A DNA stretch of 64,000 nt from contig JACPDX010000029.1 of the NCBI GenBank assembly GCA_016183805.1, positions 5,290-69,289 on the forward strand. The letters run 5' to 3'. This DNA comes from Bacteroidota bacterium (lineage in GTDB: Bacteria > Bacteroidota > Bacteroidia > Flavobacteriales_E > Vicingaceae). Every line of letters begins with the position of its first letter. Position 1 is the stretch's first letter. The notes under the pieces were generated by a model that was given only the letters and a program-made list of their open reading frames with translations, did not search any database and was not told the DNA's origin. The position numbers and the translations under genes are program-made. Shown here one piece after another: positions 1-9,305 of the stretch.

Positions 1-18
1 TAGCTAAAATTTACAATC

Positions 19-1839
19 ATGAAAAAGAAATTTTATTTAGGAATTGTTTTAACAGCTTTACTTTTTAGTTGTGCTAACGAAACAGAAAAAGCACCTGACA
101 ATGAAAAAGTGCAATCAGAAGCTCAGGCTTTTTTAGACAATTACACCAAGGAATTCCAAACTTTGTATGCTAACTCTAGCGAAGCAGAATGGAAATCGAA
201 TACCTATATCAAGGAAGGAGATACCCTTACAGCCTATGAAACAGGAGTAGCAAATGAAGCTTTGGCCGGTTTTACAGGTAGTGAGTTGAACATTAATGAA
301 GCTAAAAAATTTCTGGCTCAAAAGGAATTCCTTAGCACCATTCAAATCAAACAATTTGAAGGTATTTTGTACGCTGCAGCAAACAACCCAGCCATTGTAA
401 AAGACTTGGTAAAAGAGCGTATTAAAGCCGAAACAGCTCAAAACGATAAAATGTTTGGTTTTACTTTTCATATTGATAATAAAGAGGTTACTCCAAACGA
501 TATTGACAAAATAATGGGAGAGGAGACAAATGTTGTAAAACGTCAAAAAGCATGGGAAGCCAGTAAAGAAGTGGGTAAAGAATTAAAAGCAGGATTGAAC
601 AATTTACAACAGTTGAGAAACAAAACTGTTCAGGCGTTGGGGTATGATGATTACTTTGCTTACCAAGTATCTGAATATGGAATGACCGTGGATGAAATGC
701 GAAAAACCACTCAACAGATGATTAAAGATGTTTGGCCGTTGTACAGGGAATTACACACTTATGCACGATATACTCTAGCCAAAAAATACAATGTGCCGAT
801 TCCGGAAATGTTACCTGCACACTGGTTGCCAAACAAATGGGGTCAAGATTGGAGTGGATTGGTAAATGTCGAAGGTATTGACTTAGACGGAGTTATTAAA
901 GAAAAAGGACCTGAATGGATTGTTAAAACAGGAGAAGAATTTTACATGAGTTTAGGGTTTAATAAATTACCTCAAACATTTTATGAAAAATCCAGTTTAT
1001 ATCCGGTTTTAGCAACCGATGATTTTAAGAAAAACACACATGCCTCGGCTTGGCACATGGATTTGAACAACGATGTTCGTTCATTAATGAGTATTATTCC
1101 TAATACCGAATGGTACGAAACTACTTTACATGAGTTGGGCCATATTTATTATTACATGACTTACACCAACAAAGATGTTCCGCCATTGTTGAGAGCCGGT
1201 GCAAACCGTGGCTTTCATGAGGCAATGGGTTCGTTAATGGGATTAGCTGCTATGCAAAAACCATTTTTACAAGGTCTAGATTTGTTGGGTAAAGATGTTA
1301 AAACTGACGAAACACAAGTTTTATTAAAAGAAGCCTTAAATTATGTAGTGTTTTTGCCATTTTCTGCAGGTGTAATGACCGAGTTTGAACACGAATTGTA
1401 TAGTAACAACCTGTCGCCTGAGCAATACAATGCCAAATGGTGGGAATTATCTAAACAATATCAAGGCATTGTGCCACCAACCGAACGAGGAGCTGAATAT
1501 TGTGATGCTGCTTCGAAAACACACATCAACAACGATGCTGCACAATATTATGATTATGCTATTTCGTATGTATTGTTGTTCCAATTTCACGACCACATTG
1601 CTAAACAAATTTTAAAACAAAACCCTCATGCCACCAATTACTATGGAAGCAAAGAAACGGGTGAGTTTTTGCAATCGTTGATGTATTCTGGAAGTTCAAA
1701 AGATTGGAGAGCGTTGATGAAGGAAAAATTAGGTTCAGAAATGAGTGCTAAACCGATGTTGGAATATTTTGAGCCTTTAATGCAATACCTCAAAAAAGAA
1801 AACGAAGGAAGAGTGCATACACTTCCTGAAAGTTTGTGA
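19..1839 (+). CDS. Zinc peptidase of family M2 (ACE-like), lipoprotein
   Basis: A 606-residue peptidase predicted to remove dipeptides from peptide C-termini outside the cytoplasm. The N-terminus is a lipoprotein signal with lipobox LLFSC, so Cys18 would be lipidated. HELGH at 371-375 supplies two zinc histidines and the catalytic Glu. The segment RAGANRGFHEAMG follows, with Glu401 as third zinc ligand; this closely matches angiotensin-converting enzyme, with a linker two residues longer. Length fits a single M2 domain. The gene converges on the glycan operon, with stops 12 nt apart, so it is probably not part of that pathway. Family assignment is strong; the natural substrate is unknown. Confidence 0.88.
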   Translation: MKKKFYLGIVLTALLFSCANETEKAPDNEKVQSEAQAFLDNYTKEFQTLYANSSEAEWKSNTYIKEGDTLTAYETGVANEALAGFTGSELNINEAKKFLAQKEFLSTIQIKQFEGILYAAANNPAIVKDLVKERIKAETAQNDKMFGFTFHIDNKEVTPNDIDKIMGEETNVVKRQKAWEASKEVGKELKAGLNNLQQLRNKTVQALGYDDYFAYQVSEYGMTVDEMRKTTQQMIKDVWPLYRELHTYARYTLAKKYNVPIPEMLPAHWLPNKWGQDWSGLVNVEGIDLDGVIKEKGPEWIVKTGEEFYMSLGFNKLPQTFYEKSSLYPVLATDDFKKNTHASAWHMDLNNDVRSLMSIIPNTEWYETTLHELGHIYYYMTYTNKDVPPLLRAGANRGFHEAMGSLMGLAAMQKPFLQGLDLLGKDVKTDETQVLLKEALNYVVFLPFSAGVMTEFEHELYSNNLSPEQYNAKWWELSKQYQGIVPPTERGAEYCDAASKTHINNDAAQYYDYAISYVLLFQFHDHIAKQILKQNPHATNYYGSKETGEFLQSLMYSGSSKDWRALMKEKLGSEMSAKPMLEYFEPLMQYLKKENEGRVHTLPESL

Positions 1840-1851
1840 TTTTTTAAGTGT

Positions 1852-2943
1852 TTATACTTGATGAAACACCTTTGTCAAGTTTTCCACCATTTTTTCTTCG
1901 GTAAAGTATTCATAGTAATACTGTTTAGAGTTGGCAGAGAATTGGTTTCTCAGTTCAGCATCGTTGATCAATACTTCCAATTTTTCAGCAATAATTTCAG
2001 GGCTTTCGGAAGGTACAATAAATCCATTTTTACCATCTAGTACCGATTCTATAATGGCTCCCTGGTCGGTAGCAATTATCGGTAAACCGTTAGCCATAGC
2101 CTCTACCATTACCCAAGGGTGACCTTCGGGCATTTTAGGGCAAAAAACAAAAACGGAAGCATTGGCAAACAATTGCATTTTTGCTGCTCCGCTTTGTGGT
2201 GGAAACAATTCTACGTTGGTGAGTTGATTTTCTTCTATAATAGCCAAACATTGTTGTTTAAAGGTTTCGTTATCCCAAGCTCCAGCCGCCTGAAAATTGA
2301 AATGAGTGATTCCTTTTTGTTTTAAAATAGCCAACGCTTTTAGCACATCGTCGAAACTTTTGGAAGGTAAAAAATTAGCTAAATACAACACGTTTAATGC
2401 GGTGGTGTTTTTGGTTGGCAATTCGTAATTTGCTCCGTTCGGTACTACAAAAATGTGTTCATCTGCAAAATAATCCTTGAACAAAGGTTTTAAATTATTG
2501 CCCAACACTATAACTCCCACACATTTTTTTAGGGTGGTTTTCACCAAACTTCTGGTGATGCCCGAAGCAGATTTTATCCAGTTGTTAAAATTGCTTCCCC
2601 GCAATTGAATCAGCACTTTTTTACCCATCAGTTTACCCACCCAAATAAATGGGGCATCTTTAAAAAAGCCCATGGTGGTTTGGCTAATCGGTACCAAAAT
2701 AAGTTGTGGTTGGTGTTGTTTTATTTTTTGAATAAATTCCACATAAATCCCCACGCTTCTTAACATTTTCGAAAAACTCCACCTACCCATGGTGGCCACA
2801 TCGGTGTTCATACGGGTATCTAAATGTATCAAGTTAAACTCGTTTTTAAGACCTGAGTTTAAGATAATTTGTGTGGCAATTGCCGGTCCGATTAATGGCG
2901 GAGGTAATTTCCCTAAAATTAATATGGTTGGTTTTTCGCTCAT
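1852..2943 (-). CDS. Glycosyltransferase, GT4 family (GT-B fold)
   Basis: A 363-residue transferase that would add a sugar from an activated donor during surface-glycan assembly at the inner face of the membrane. The N-terminal GKLPPPLIGPA loop and the C-terminal EGHPWVMVE motif (Glu273 and Glu281, the EX7E pair) are typical of GT4 retaining enzymes. It is the last gene of the minus-strand unit 9123->1852. Its ATG shares one base with the stop of the polymerase gene upstream, which suggests translational coupling. Donor and acceptor cannot be told from sequence. Confidence 0.88.
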   Translation of the reverse strand: MSEKPTILILGKLPPPLIGPAIATQIILNSGLKNEFNLIHLDTRMNTDVATMGRWSFSKMLRSVGIYVEFIQKIKQHQPQLILVPISQTTMGFFKDAPFIWVGKLMGKKVLIQLRGSNFNNWIKSASGITRSLVKTTLKKCVGVIVLGNNLKPLFKDYFADEHIFVVPNGANYELPTKNTTALNVLYLANFLPSKSFDDVLKALAILKQKGITHFNFQAAGAWDNETFKQQCLAIIEENQLTNVELFPPQSGAAKMQLFANASVFVFCPKMPEGHPWVMVEAMANGLPIIATDQGAIIESVLDGKNGFIVPSESPEIIAEKLEVLINDAELRNQFSANSKQYYYEYFTEEKMVENLTKVFHQV

Positions 2944-4190
2944 TATTGCTGCAATTGTTTTGGGAGTGCTACAAAGGCAAAAACAACCATTACGATATAC
3001 ATAAACGGAGGATAGTATGTTGGAGTGATGCTAATAGAATACAAGATTAATATACCTAAAGTTCCGTATGTCAAATACTTGGTAGAGCCTATTAATTTTT
3101 TTAATCGTTGGTAGAAAATAACCAATACTACTAAGTAATAAAACAAGCCAAAATAGCCCGATAAAAACAGGATACGGATAAAATCGTTGTGCGAACCCAC
3201 ACCAACAAAGCTATACGAATATTTTAGGGTACTAGGGTAACCAAAGAATTGAGCAAAAATGTTTTCGTTAGAAAAAATATCTACCATATGCGACCACCTA
3301 CCAACTCTACCATGCATTAAACGATCGGAATCTTGTTCTCCTTCGTAAACCTCAATATCGGTAGCTAACAAAGGAGCAACTTTTTCTTCAATAATGGGTT
3401 GAGCAAAAAAGTAAAAAATTAAAAATATCATGAACGACAACACCAATGCAGCTCCTTTATTTGACTTAAAATTGAATACCAAGAACAGCAACAACAACCC
3501 AAAAAATATGGTGTACGATGCAACGTGATGAATATTGATTAAGGTTAGTACACACAAAAAACCAATAATTAAAACGGTTCGTAATCGTTTGAACTGAGGC
3601 ACTTCTCTCTTTCTAGAAAAATAGAAATACGTTGCTATTAAGAAACAAAACGTAAGGTAAATTCCGTAACTCACTACATCACCAAAACTTCCCTGAATTC
3701 TATCCATTCCTCTACTTTCAACTAGTCTAATAGGATTTATTACCAGCTCATACAACAAGATAACTGCTACAAAAACCCCTGAATACAGAAAAGTAGTTAA
3801 AAAGCCATCTAAATCTTGTTTGTTTTGAATAAAGATTCGTGCAAAAAAGTAGAGGTAAATGGGAATGGAAAGCTTTAACAAGAACTCTAACGACTCCATG
3901 GTTAGCGGATCGCCCAAAATGACAAAAAAGATGCCTATAAAAATAAATACCGACCATATTTTAAAATACTTATCTAAATTGGTTTGTATAGGTTTTGGGT
4001 TTTTTATTAGGCTAATTATTACCAATACTGGAGTTAGTATTCCAACCCAATACAACGGCGATAGAAATGGAGAGATATTTTTAAGGAAAAATAAATTGTC
4101 GATTATCGGGCGCAACAAAACCAGAATAATGAACCATTTTAAGGTCCAATGTTTTGATTTAAGCCATATTTTCCAATCTCTAAATTTCAC
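2943..4190 (-). CDS. O-antigen polymerase/ligase-like membrane protein (Wzy/WaaL type)
   Basis: A 415-residue protein consisting mainly of hydrophobic segments (about 10-12 predicted membrane spans), with a hydrophilic loop around residues 275-330 that contains the motif HGRVGRWSHMVD and then GSHNDF. This layout is typical of the Wzy/WaaL superfamily, where the large periplasmic loop near the C-terminus joins glycan repeats or ligates them to a carrier. It overlaps the next glycosyltransferase gene by 11 nt on the upstream side and by 1 nt downstream. Polymerase is more likely than ligase because a flippase and a Wzc-like chain-length protein lie in the same locus; this is inference. Confidence 0.8.
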   Translation of the reverse strand: MKFRDWKIWLKSKHWTLKWFIILVLLRPIIDNLFFLKNISPFLSPLYWVGILTPVLVIISLIKNPKPIQTNLDKYFKIWSVFIFIGIFFVILGDPLTMESLEFLLKLSIPIYLYFFARIFIQNKQDLDGFLTTFLYSGVFVAVILLYELVINPIRLVESRGMDRIQGSFGDVVSYGIYLTFCFLIATYFYFSRKREVPQFKRLRTVLIIGFLCVLTLINIHHVASYTIFFGLLLLFLVFNFKSNKGAALVLSFMIFLIFYFFAQPIIEEKVAPLLATDIEVYEGEQDSDRLMHGRVGRWSHMVDIFSNENIFAQFFGYPSTLKYSYSFVGVGSHNDFIRILFLSGYFGLFYYLVVLVIFYQRLKKLIGSTKYLTYGTLGILILYSISITPTYYPPFMYIVMVVFAFVALPKQLQQ

Positions 4191-5319
4191 AAAAACTGAT
4201 AATTTGTTCGGCTATTTTGTTGTACGAAAATGTTTTGGCCAACTCCACTCTTTTTAATCTGTCGTTCTTCATTTTCTGCATACTTTCCAATAAAATATTT
4301 TCTGACAGATGTTTAAAATAAGATCCATTTTCGTTGTTCAAAATATGAATAATATTTTGTTGTTCAGGTAAAAGTAAAAATAAACCTGTTGCCAACGCTT
4401 CAAAAATGGAAATGGCAGCACGATTAAAAATAGCAGCATCGGCAGCATTGTAATATTTTCGGGTTTGTGCTGATGCTGAAAACGGTTTACAGATGATGTT
4501 ATTTTTACATTCCTTTTGAGCAATGTATGCTTTTAACGAGTCGCCATAAGCATCGTTTTGGAAACCAACAATCAGGTAATGGAATTGAGCTCCTTTTTTG
4601 TTCAACTCATCAACTAAATCAATCACTTTTTCCAACCCTTTTTCGGGAGCAACACGGGTGGCAGTAATCAATAAATTATCATTGTCAGACAATCCTAGTT
4701 CCTCTCGTTGTTGGTTTCGTTCCTGCTCGTCATAATAAAAAACCGACTCGTCAAAGCCCAAGGTTATTTCTCGACTTTTTGCTTTTAAAACAGCTAAATC
4801 TTTATTATTGACAAATTGAGCAATCACCTCAACCGTGGATGGAGTATAAGGTAACAACACATCGTTTGCCTGAATGGCTTTGTGATAAACCTGTTTCTTT
4901 AACGTGTGCAAAAGAATCACATCCTTCACTTTTTTGGCAAGACCTTTTGAAGTGTACGTTTCTTCATTATCGCCCATGGTGGTCATCAACTTAAATTTTC
5001 GATTTTTTAGTCGATACAGCGGCTCTGGAAACAATTTACTTGGACCAGTGCAAACCACCAAATCGGGATTAAATTTTTCTACTTCAGCAACCAAACCGTT
5101 TGATTTTACCATTTGACCCATGGAAAAACTCGCTTTTAAACGCACCATTTCATAAGGTGTATTTTCCGACAATTCACTGATTTTTTTAACGTAAGATGGA
5201 ACTACATCGGAGGTAATAACTTTTACTTCGTTACCCAATTTATGGAACGCATTGGCCAAATGGACTTCGATGTAGCCCATGGTTGGAAGAAAATGTCCGC
5301 ATACAATTGCAATTTTCAT
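4180..5319 (-). CDS. Glycosyltransferase, GT4-like
   Basis: A 379-residue GT-B type protein. The N-terminus (CGHFLPTMGYIEVHLANAF) has the acceptor-domain start typical of group 1 transferases. The middle has LLITATRVAPEKGLEKVIDLV, the common start of the donor domain. Only the second Glu of the usual EX7E motif is evident (IFEALATG); the first position lies in an AIFNRAAIS segment, so catalysis may differ from standard GT4 enzymes. It overlaps the asparagine-synthase gene by one base and the polymerase gene by 11 nt. Specificity is unknown. Confidence 0.82.
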   Translation of the reverse strand: MKIAIVCGHFLPTMGYIEVHLANAFHKLGNEVKVITSDVVPSYVKKISELSENTPYEMVRLKASFSMGQMVKSNGLVAEVEKFNPDLVVCTGPSKLFPEPLYRLKNRKFKLMTTMGDNEETYTSKGLAKKVKDVILLHTLKKQVYHKAIQANDVLLPYTPSTVEVIAQFVNNKDLAVLKAKSREITLGFDESVFYYDEQERNQQREELGLSDNDNLLITATRVAPEKGLEKVIDLVDELNKKGAQFHYLIVGFQNDAYGDSLKAYIAQKECKNNIICKPFSASAQTRKYYNAADAAIFNRAAISIFEALATGLFLLLPEQQNIIHILNNENGSYFKHLSENILLESMQKMKNDRLKRVELAKTFSYNKIAEQIISFCEI

Positions 5320-7244
5320 CAGGCCCTCAAATTAAAAGTGTTGTACCATTTTATTACCGAATACGCTCTCCAAAATTCACTTAAATGTGTGGCGTTGGAT
5401 AAGTCTTTGTCGCACAATTGTAACACGTAATTTTTGTTCATTATCGAAGGTAAATTACTTTGTTTCAACTCGGTGGTTAATGTTTTTATCAATTCGTTTT
5501 TCCAGTCTTGTTGAGGCGTTACAAATCCCTTTTTATCTTTTCGCCAAACCACCTTATCGTTAAGTTTGTCGTTGAGCATTTTTCGCAAGATGTACTTTGT
5601 CCAGCCACCGTGTATTTTTTGGTTGGTTGGCAAAGCTCTGATAAATTCCACCAAACGATGGTCTAAAAACGGAACGCGAGATTCGATTGAAAAAGCCATC
5701 GAATTTCGGTCTTCGTACCTCAACAACTCATACATTCCAAATTTAACGCTTAAGTTAACGTGTTCATCAAAGGTTTTTCCACCACGTTTAGGCACTAATA
5801 AATCGAGTTCCTTGATGTTTCCCGGATTGATAAAATTGTAGCTCAAACGCTCTTTGGCTCTTAATTGCTGCTGCAAACTTTCGGGCAAATAATAATACGC
5901 AGCTCGCAATACGGCATTTTTTATTTGTGGTGTAAAGTTTTGTTTGAGTTGGTAGTATTCTTTAAAAAATCGGTTGAATTTGAACGATTTCAACAATTCA
6001 ATCAGATGAATTCCTGCAAAGTTGTAATAACCACCTAAAATTTCATCGGCTCCTTGGCCGTCGAGCAATACTTTGATGTTGTTTTCTCCTACACATTTCA
6101 TCACCTCCCATTGTCCAAAAATGGAGGTTGAACCGATAGGTAAATCCTGAGCATAAATGAGTTTATCCATATCCGCCACCAAGGTTTTTGCTTCGGGATA
6201 GGTATAAATATCGGTAACGTTGGGTAAATCTTTTGCCACCAATTTAGCGTAATCCGATTCATCAATGGTTTTATTTTGGTAAGCCGCTGTAAACGTTTTT
6301 AATGAGGTATCGTTCAATTGTTTGCTGGCAGAATAAACTATAGCACTCGAATCTAAACCACCGCTTAAACAGGAACCAATTTCAACATCTGAACGCAAAT
6401 GCAATCCAATGGAATCGGTAAACAATTCTTCAAATTTTTGGGTGTTTGTTTTTATGTCATTGTTATTTACCTCCAACTTATCATCAATTGAAAAATAATT
6501 GGTTTTGGTCAATTGGTTGGTGTTTAAATCCAATTGATAATTGCAGCCCGGCTCAACATCTACAATGTGTTGAAACAAATTTTGATAAGGATTTGCAGTT
6601 GTTCCAAAAGCCAAATAGCTTCCTAAGTTTTTATTGGAAATGGATTTATCAACATCCTTTAATTTTAATAATGCTTTAATTTCGGAAGCAAAGGCAAAAT
6701 ACGTTTGGTTTTTAAAATAATACAACGGTTTTATTCCAAATCGGTCTCGCGAAAGCGTTAACGTATTTTCTTGTTTATCGAAAACCACAAAAGCCCACAT
6801 ACCCACAAAACGATTGACACAAATTGCCCCCCATACGGCAAAAGCTGTTAACACCACTTCAGTATCAGAATCCGATTTAAACGAATGTCCTTTTTGTTTT
6901 AATTCCTGACGGATTTCTTTAAAATTATACACTTCTCCATTAAAAACAATGGTATATCGTTGGTCGGGAGTTAACAAGGGCTGATGTCCTAATGCAGAAA
7001 CATCAATAATAGAAAGTCTGCGGTGAACCAAAGCTAAAGATGGAGTAAAATTTACTTCAGAAAGGTGTTTTAGGGATTTTAATTCTGCGATAGTATCATT
7101 TCCGCTACAATTTTCGAAATGCTCGTTATTCGACAGCATAAATCCTTCATCGTCTGGTCCACGATGTTTTAAGGTTTGAGACAAAGCAACTACTTCTGCT
7201 ACCTCAACTCCTTTTAGGTTATATATTCCTGCTATTCCGCACAT
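5319..7244 (-). CDS. asnB: Asparagine synthase (glutamine-hydrolysing) family amidotransferase
   Basis: A 641-residue two-domain enzyme. MCGIAGIYN at the N-terminus gives the Cys2 nucleophile of the class II glutaminase domain. SGGLDSS at 294-300 is the ATP-pyrophosphatase loop of the synthetase domain. Both active sites look intact and length matches AsnB. The gene sits inside a glycan operon between glycosyltransferases. AsnB paralogues in such loci are often thought to amidate sugar carboxylates such as uronic acids. Whether this copy makes free asparagine or modifies the glycan cannot be decided here. Confidence 0.9.
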   Translation of the reverse strand: MCGIAGIYNLKGVEVAEVVALSQTLKHRGPDDEGFMLSNNEHFENCSGNDTIAELKSLKHLSEVNFTPSLALVHRRLSIIDVSALGHQPLLTPDQRYTIVFNGEVYNFKEIRQELKQKGHSFKSDSDTEVVLTAFAVWGAICVNRFVGMWAFVVFDKQENTLTLSRDRFGIKPLYYFKNQTYFAFASEIKALLKLKDVDKSISNKNLGSYLAFGTTANPYQNLFQHIVDVEPGCNYQLDLNTNQLTKTNYFSIDDKLEVNNNDIKTNTQKFEELFTDSIGLHLRSDVEIGSCLSGGLDSSAIVYSASKQLNDTSLKTFTAAYQNKTIDESDYAKLVAKDLPNVTDIYTYPEAKTLVADMDKLIYAQDLPIGSTSIFGQWEVMKCVGENNIKVLLDGQGADEILGGYYNFAGIHLIELLKSFKFNRFFKEYYQLKQNFTPQIKNAVLRAAYYYLPESLQQQLRAKERLSYNFINPGNIKELDLLVPKRGGKTFDEHVNLSVKFGMYELLRYEDRNSMAFSIESRVPFLDHRLVEFIRALPTNQKIHGGWTKYILRKMLNDKLNDKVVWRKDKKGFVTPQQDWKNELIKTLTTELKQSNLPSIMNKNYVLQLCDKDLSNATHLSEFWRAYSVIKWYNTFNLRA

Positions 7245-7257
7245 TTCTTTACCTTTT

Positions 7258-7289
7258 AAACCTAACAGGTTTAAAAACCTGATAGATTT
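7258..7289. repeat. Short palindrome AAACCTAACAGGTTT, copy 1, with partial extension
   Basis: The 15-mer at 7258-7272 is identical to 9136-9150 and continues into a partial inverted copy (AAAAACCTGATAG). It occupies the 26-nt spacer between the asparagine-synthase gene and the GT4 gene and supplies the GT4 stop codon. Confidence 0.65.
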
Positions 7290-8404
7290 GAATAAATCGT
7301 TGTCAAATACTTTCCAAAACTATCCAATCCGAATCGTTTTTCTATCTGGTTATGAATCAATTCTCCATTATAATTACTTCTATTTTCAATCATATTCTCC
7401 ATGGCTTTTGCAATTTCATCAACACTATCGGGATTAACTAAAATACCATTTTTATCGTTGACAAACTCTTTGGGCGCGGTTTGATTGGTACAAATAACCG
7501 GCAAACCACAACTCAACGCCTCTGCGGCAACCAATCCAAAAGTTTCGTGCCGACTAGGAAAAACCATAAAACTGCTTTTGCCAAAAACTACTGCAATTTG
7601 AGCTTTGGTTAATGTTCCTTTTAAAATTACTTTATTGGTTAAATTGTTGGCTTTTACGTATTCTGTAATTGCATGGTATTCTTCCCCTGCTCCAATTATT
7701 GTTAAGGTATAATCGGGATGTTCATCAGCAATTTTATGAAATGCTTTAAGCGTCCTCAGTCCACCTTTAAATTCGTCTAACCGACTTACAAACACCATGT
7801 TTTTTGAATGAGTCGTATCAACGAGTTTATAAATGTTTGTATTTACAGGATTGTACGAAACTTCCACTTTTTCTTCGGGAATGCCCAGCTTTAATACCTC
7901 GTTTCTTTGGTGTTCGCTCACCACCAACACTTTTGCAGCACGGTTCAACACAAGTTTTGAAATACGGCTTTTAAACCAACTGTTTAAAATGCTCGAATAT
8001 GGTCCGGTATGCTCGGTAACCACAAAAGGCACCTTCAATTTTTTGCCAATTAAATATGCTAATGTTCCGTTTAAGATGGCCCCATGAGCGTGAATAACGG
8101 TTGTATCGGTATAATTTTTACCAAGTTCAACGCCTTTGATAAACCATTTGATGTACAAAAAAGGTTTTTGCCAACTGCTTACTTTTTTATCGGTTACGTT
8201 ATAACGTTTTACTTTAAATTGATTTCTGAAAACTTCGTCGGTAATGTCTTTTTTCTTGCCAACCAACCGCACATAGAGGGTTTGTGGATGTATTGATTCT
8301 ACACTTTTTAAATAATCTTCGATAAAAACCCCTTTCCAGTCGCCCTCAAATTCCGGAAAAAGTTCGGGTAAAACTAAAAGTCTGATATGTTTTTTGTCGT
8401 TCAA
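7271..8404 (-). CDS. Glycosyltransferase, GT4 family
   Basis: A 377-residue GT4 enzyme. HAHGAILNGTLAYLIGKKL is the acceptor-side motif, VSRLDEFKGGLRTLKAF begins the donor domain, and RHETFGLVAAEALSCGLP holds the EX7E pair (Glu287 and Glu295). It overlaps the upstream methyltransferase gene by 4 nt. Its last codons (LSGF and stop) lie in a short palindromic repeat also found upstream of the operon start at 9136-9150, so the C-terminus may have been altered by repeat insertion. Sugar specificity is unknown. Confidence 0.88.
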   Translation of the reverse strand: MNDKKHIRLLVLPELFPEFEGDWKGVFIEDYLKSVESIHPQTLYVRLVGKKKDITDEVFRNQFKVKRYNVTDKKVSSWQKPFLYIKWFIKGVELGKNYTDTTVIHAHGAILNGTLAYLIGKKLKVPFVVTEHTGPYSSILNSWFKSRISKLVLNRAAKVLVVSEHQRNEVLKLGIPEEKVEVSYNPVNTNIYKLVDTTHSKNMVFVSRLDEFKGGLRTLKAFHKIADEHPDYTLTIIGAGEEYHAITEYVKANNLTNKVILKGTLTKAQIAVVFGKSSFMVFPSRHETFGLVAAEALSCGLPVICTNQTAPKEFVNDKNGILVNPDSVDEIAKAMENMIENRSNYNGELIHNQIEKRFGLDSFGKYLTTIYSNLSGF

Positions 8405-9123
8405 TCTTTTTTAAAGAGATAAAGGTAATCACTTCCGAGCGAAGCATTTTTATTGTGAGCAACATTTCCAAACCATTTTCTGGTCAATTCATATTTTTTG
8501 TCGTTCGAAAACAACTTAGAGAACCCAATAAACGATTGGTTGTAACGAAACGTTTTTTGCAAGGTAAATCCTGCTTTTTTAAAGCTGTTTTCTACCTGGC
8601 TCGCAGGTACTTTGTTGAGTTTGTATTTGTCCTTTCCCATAAGTTGACGAACCCCCAAATACAAACGAATTAGTTTGCTGTAGAAATGACTGCTGTTGGT
8701 GTTTTGAATTACAATAACTCCACCTTTTTTTACTTTACTTTGAATAAAAGTTAAGAATTTATCCACATCATCAACATGAGCCAAAATACCCAAAGAAATG
8801 ATGATATCGAATGCTTCATCGTTAAAATTGGTATCGAAAATATCGCCACAAAAAAAAGAAACATTGTTTATCTTTTCTTGTGCTGCATAACCTTTTGCCA
8901 ATGCAATCATGTTTTCAGAAAAATCGACCAAGGTTATTTGGTTAAAGTTTTTTATATTTTTTAGGGAAATCATGCCATTCCCACAAGGCATATCTAGGGC
9001 GTTGTTGTAGTGGTTATCACCTATCAATTCGGCAACAATTTCCGTTCTTAATTTGATGTTGTAATCAAAGTGAAAATAGATTTCTGTTTTCTCAAAAAAT
9101 ATTTTTACTTCCTCTTTCTTCAT
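8401..9123 (-). CDS. Class I SAM-dependent methyltransferase
   Basis: A 240-residue methyltransferase. ALDMPCGNGMISL is SAM-binding motif I, TLVDFSENMI is motif II, and DIIISLGILAHVDD is the post-motif acidic segment. It is the first gene of the six-gene glycan unit 9123->1852, and a well-formed promoter lies 46-76 nt upstream of its start. A role in methylating a sugar or a glycan end is inferred from context. The C-terminal third, with several aromatic residues, resembles lipid or glycan methyltransferases but is not diagnostic. Confidence 0.82.
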   Translation of the reverse strand: MKKEEVKIFFEKTEIYFHFDYNIKLRTEIVAELIGDNHYNNALDMPCGNGMISLKNIKNFNQITLVDFSENMIALAKGYAAQEKINNVSFFCGDIFDTNFNDEAFDIIISLGILAHVDDVDKFLTFIQSKVKKGGVIVIQNTNSSHFYSKLIRLYLGVRQLMGKDKYKLNKVPASQVENSFKKAGFTLQKTFRYNQSFIGFSKLFSNDKKYELTRKWFGNVAHNKNASLGSDYLYLFKKD

Positions 9124-9135
9124 GTCTATCTTTAT

Positions 9136-9150
9136 AAACCTAACAGGTTT
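9136..9150. repeat. Short palindrome AAACCTAACAGGTTT, copy 2
   Basis: Arms AAACCT and AGGTTT are separated by AAC. An identical 15-mer lies at 7258-7272. The two copies bracket the GT4 and methyltransferase genes. This copy falls in the 5' leader of the glycan operon. Confidence 0.7.
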
Positions 9151-9168
9151 TGGTCGTTTTCAATCCTT

Positions 9169-9199
9169 CAAAGATAAAGTTCTTCCTGATTTTTACAAT
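9169..9199 (-). promoter_or_regulatory. Promoter of glycan operon 9123->1852
   Basis: On the minus strand TTG (9197-9199) is followed after exactly 19 nt by TATCTTTG (9169-9176), matching the Bacteroidota -33/-7 consensus TTG-N19-TAnnTTTG. The first gene starts 46 nt downstream. A 15-bp repeat (9136-9150) lies in the leader. Confidence 0.75.
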
Positions 9200-9236
9200 G
9201 TTTCAGCAAAGCATTTATCAACGAGTTGTTTTTAGT

Positions 9237-9244
9237 ACATTTGA
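9237..9244 (+). promoter_or_regulatory. Candidate -7 box for the 9306 gene
   Basis: TACATTTG matches TAnnTTTG, 61 nt before the ATG at 9306. No TTG at the expected spacing, so support is moderate. Confidence 0.4.
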
Positions 9245-9305
9245 GATAGATAATATGAATAAATGCAATGGTGTTTGTTTGGATATTGGCATTAAATAGA
9301 TATAT

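Noticed and set aside
133-546. 137-codon minus-strand ORF opposite the M2 peptidase
   Set aside because: It lies fully inside a well-supported gene on the other strand, shows no family motif and has the Cys/Phe-rich composition of an antisense frame.
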